Source: Teratosphaeria epicoccoides
Lineage: Eukaryota; Ascomycota; Dothideomycetes; Mycosphaerellales; Teratosphaeriaceae
NCBI GenBank assembly: GCA_021401465.1
Contig: JADDMT010000003.1
Span: 310,001 to 374,000 of the forward strand
Reading direction: 5' to 3'
DNA: 64,000 nucleotides
Under the pieces are notes generated by a model. That model saw nothing but the letters and a program-made list of their open reading frames with translations, had not been told where the DNA came from and made no database searches. How positions within the stretch are numbered: position 1 is the first letter of the stretch; every line of letters starts with the position of its first letter. Below, in pieces: positions 63,117-64,000 of this stretch. The translations under genes and the position numbers were made by a program.

Positions 63117-64000
63117 TCACTCAGAGGCATCGCTCATTTCATTGCCAAGTTCACCTGCTGCTTCCTTCGCCTTCTTTCTAGCCGCCACATTGCCCCCTCC
63201 TTTCTTCTGACCATGCCTGCGTACCAAATGCTCGATCGGACAGCCTTCTTCCCAGTTGGCACTCGATGTACCCGTAGCAGCCCTGCATCGGGGGCAGACC
63301 TTGCCATGCTTCACGAAAAGATAATGCAGGGAGTACTTGAGCTCATCCGGGATGCTAGCATCGCAGTGCGAGTAGGTGGTATTCCTGTCAACTTTGGGCT
63401 GCCCCTTCTTTGCCAACTTGGGGACCCATCCAAGATACTGGCAGAGCCGAAAGACGTGGGTGTCCACGGCAAACGAGGGACGCTGGAGACAAAACAACGC
63501 CACACATGAAGCGGTCTTGGGTCCGATACCAGGATAGCTGAGCAATTTGTTGATTGCATCATTCGTGCTCAGTAGATGCAGGTGGTCCAGAGAGATGATG
63601 TTCTGCTTTGCTTTGGCGACTTCGTCCTGCTTTTCAGCTTCTGGCTCTCGCTCTGCGCCAAGCGGAGCATCTGCCGAATTGATCAGAGCATTCTTGCGCG
63701 CCTGATTCTCCTCATATACCATTTGCAAGATTGCTTGAATATCCTTTGACTTGATCTGAGCAAGACCACCGCGCTCGATCGCTTTGAAGACCTCACGCTG
63801 CGGCGCCTTGCGAACAGCGTCCCAATCAACACTTCCTTTGCCAATGCCGTCTTTAATCGTTCCGAAACGAGCGACTAGGCCTCGGAAAGCGGTGCTCGAA
63901 TTCTTGTTGGTGGTGTTGGCACTGAGACGAGTTCGCACAAGTGCGTCAAGCACGGACGGCACTTCGCCACAGCCCGCGACATCGAGTGATGGTGGAGGAA
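63117..64000 (-). CDS. HhH-GPD superfamily DNA glycosylase (5' end off window)
   Basis: Base-excision repair enzyme of the endonuclease III/HhH-GPD fold. The frame is open from the window edge (base 64000) through VPSVLDALVRTRLSANTTNK and NSSTAFRGLVARFG to the stop at 63117, so the N-terminus lies outside; no ATG need exist here. The helix-hairpin-helix is LLSYPGIGPKTASCVALF and the catalytic Asp is in FAVDTHVFRLCQYLGW. The C-terminal Cys motif (C-X2-C, later Cys in EEGCPIEHL) does not match the classical C-X6-C-X2-C-X5-C iron-sulfur loop of Nth. This, and the charged tail (RRHGQKKGGGNVAARKKAKE), suggests a fungus-specific branch rather than canonical Nth1. A Glu/Lys-rich insert (EREPEAEKQDEVAKAKQN) interrupts the helical domain. 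Lesion specificity unknown. Confidence 0.9.
   Translation of the reverse strand, partial: PPPSLDVAGCGEVPSVLDALVRTRLSANTTNKNSSTAFRGLVARFGTIKDGIGKGSVDWDAVRKAPQREVFKAIERGGLAQIKSKDIQAILQMVYEENQARKNALINSADAPLGAEREPEAEKQDEVAKAKQNIISLDHLHLLSTNDAINKLLSYPGIGPKTASCVALFCLQRPSFAVDTHVFRLCQYLGWVPKLAKKGQPKVDRNTTYSHCDASIPDELKYSLHYLFVKHGKVCPRCRAATGTSSANWEEGCPIEHLVRRHGQKKGGGNVAARKKAKEAAGELGNEMSDASE

Overview
The window is nuclear DNA of a filamentous ascomycete (Pezizomycotina; by feel a dothideomycete, which is inference). The evidence is short spliceosomal introns (mostly 48-69 bp, GT...AG, with CTRAC-type branch sites), Zn2Cys6 transcription factors, a Pbs2-type HOG-pathway kinase, a Bni4-like protein, a DUF3455 secreted protein, and long gene-poor stretches full of microsatellites. 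There are no rRNA or tRNA genes, CRISPR arrays or recognisable transposons. About fifteen genes are well supported. Two of them run off the window edges, and most exon joins could be rebuilt from frame and family conservation.

Layout. 1-9.4 kb: a partial Zn2Cys6 regulator (minus), adenine deaminase AAH1 (plus, three exons) and a five-exon Zn2Cys6/Fungal_trans_2 regulator (minus). 9.4-14.4 kb: a gene-free stretch with long CT, CA and CAG tracts. 14.4-24.7 kb: a CSC1/RSN1/PHM7-type channel-like membrane protein (minus), an auxin-efflux-carrier-type transporter (minus) and the MAPKK PBS2 (plus). 27-35 kb: a Bni4-like scaffold (minus), a gene-poor stretch with one long orphan reading frame, and an intracellular GH13 alpha-amylase (plus) whose apparent internal stop lies in an intron.

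35-48 kb: small and damaged loci. These are an unrecognised minus-strand exon, a frameshifted F-box-like gene, an intact FAD monooxygenase, a tail-anchored small protein, a disabled MFS transporter, a DENND11/Anr2-like protein and sideroflexin FSF1. 48-64 kb: an F-box protein, a ferric reductase/NOX-type oxidoreductase, a very large DIP2/Cmr2-like protein with two degenerate adenylate-forming domains, a DUF3455 secreted protein, and a HhH-GPD DNA glycosylase cut by the window end.

The genes look like ordinary housekeeping and accessory genes, with no sign of a biosynthetic cluster. Several pairs are divergent (AEC/PBS2, FSF1/F-box, ferric reductase/CMR2, MFS remnant/ANR2). I saw no clearly new multi-gene system. 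The most useful leads are the decayed transporter, the hidden minus-strand exon near 35.4 kb, the orphan frame at 30-31 kb, and splice structures that automated annotation could easily get wrong.
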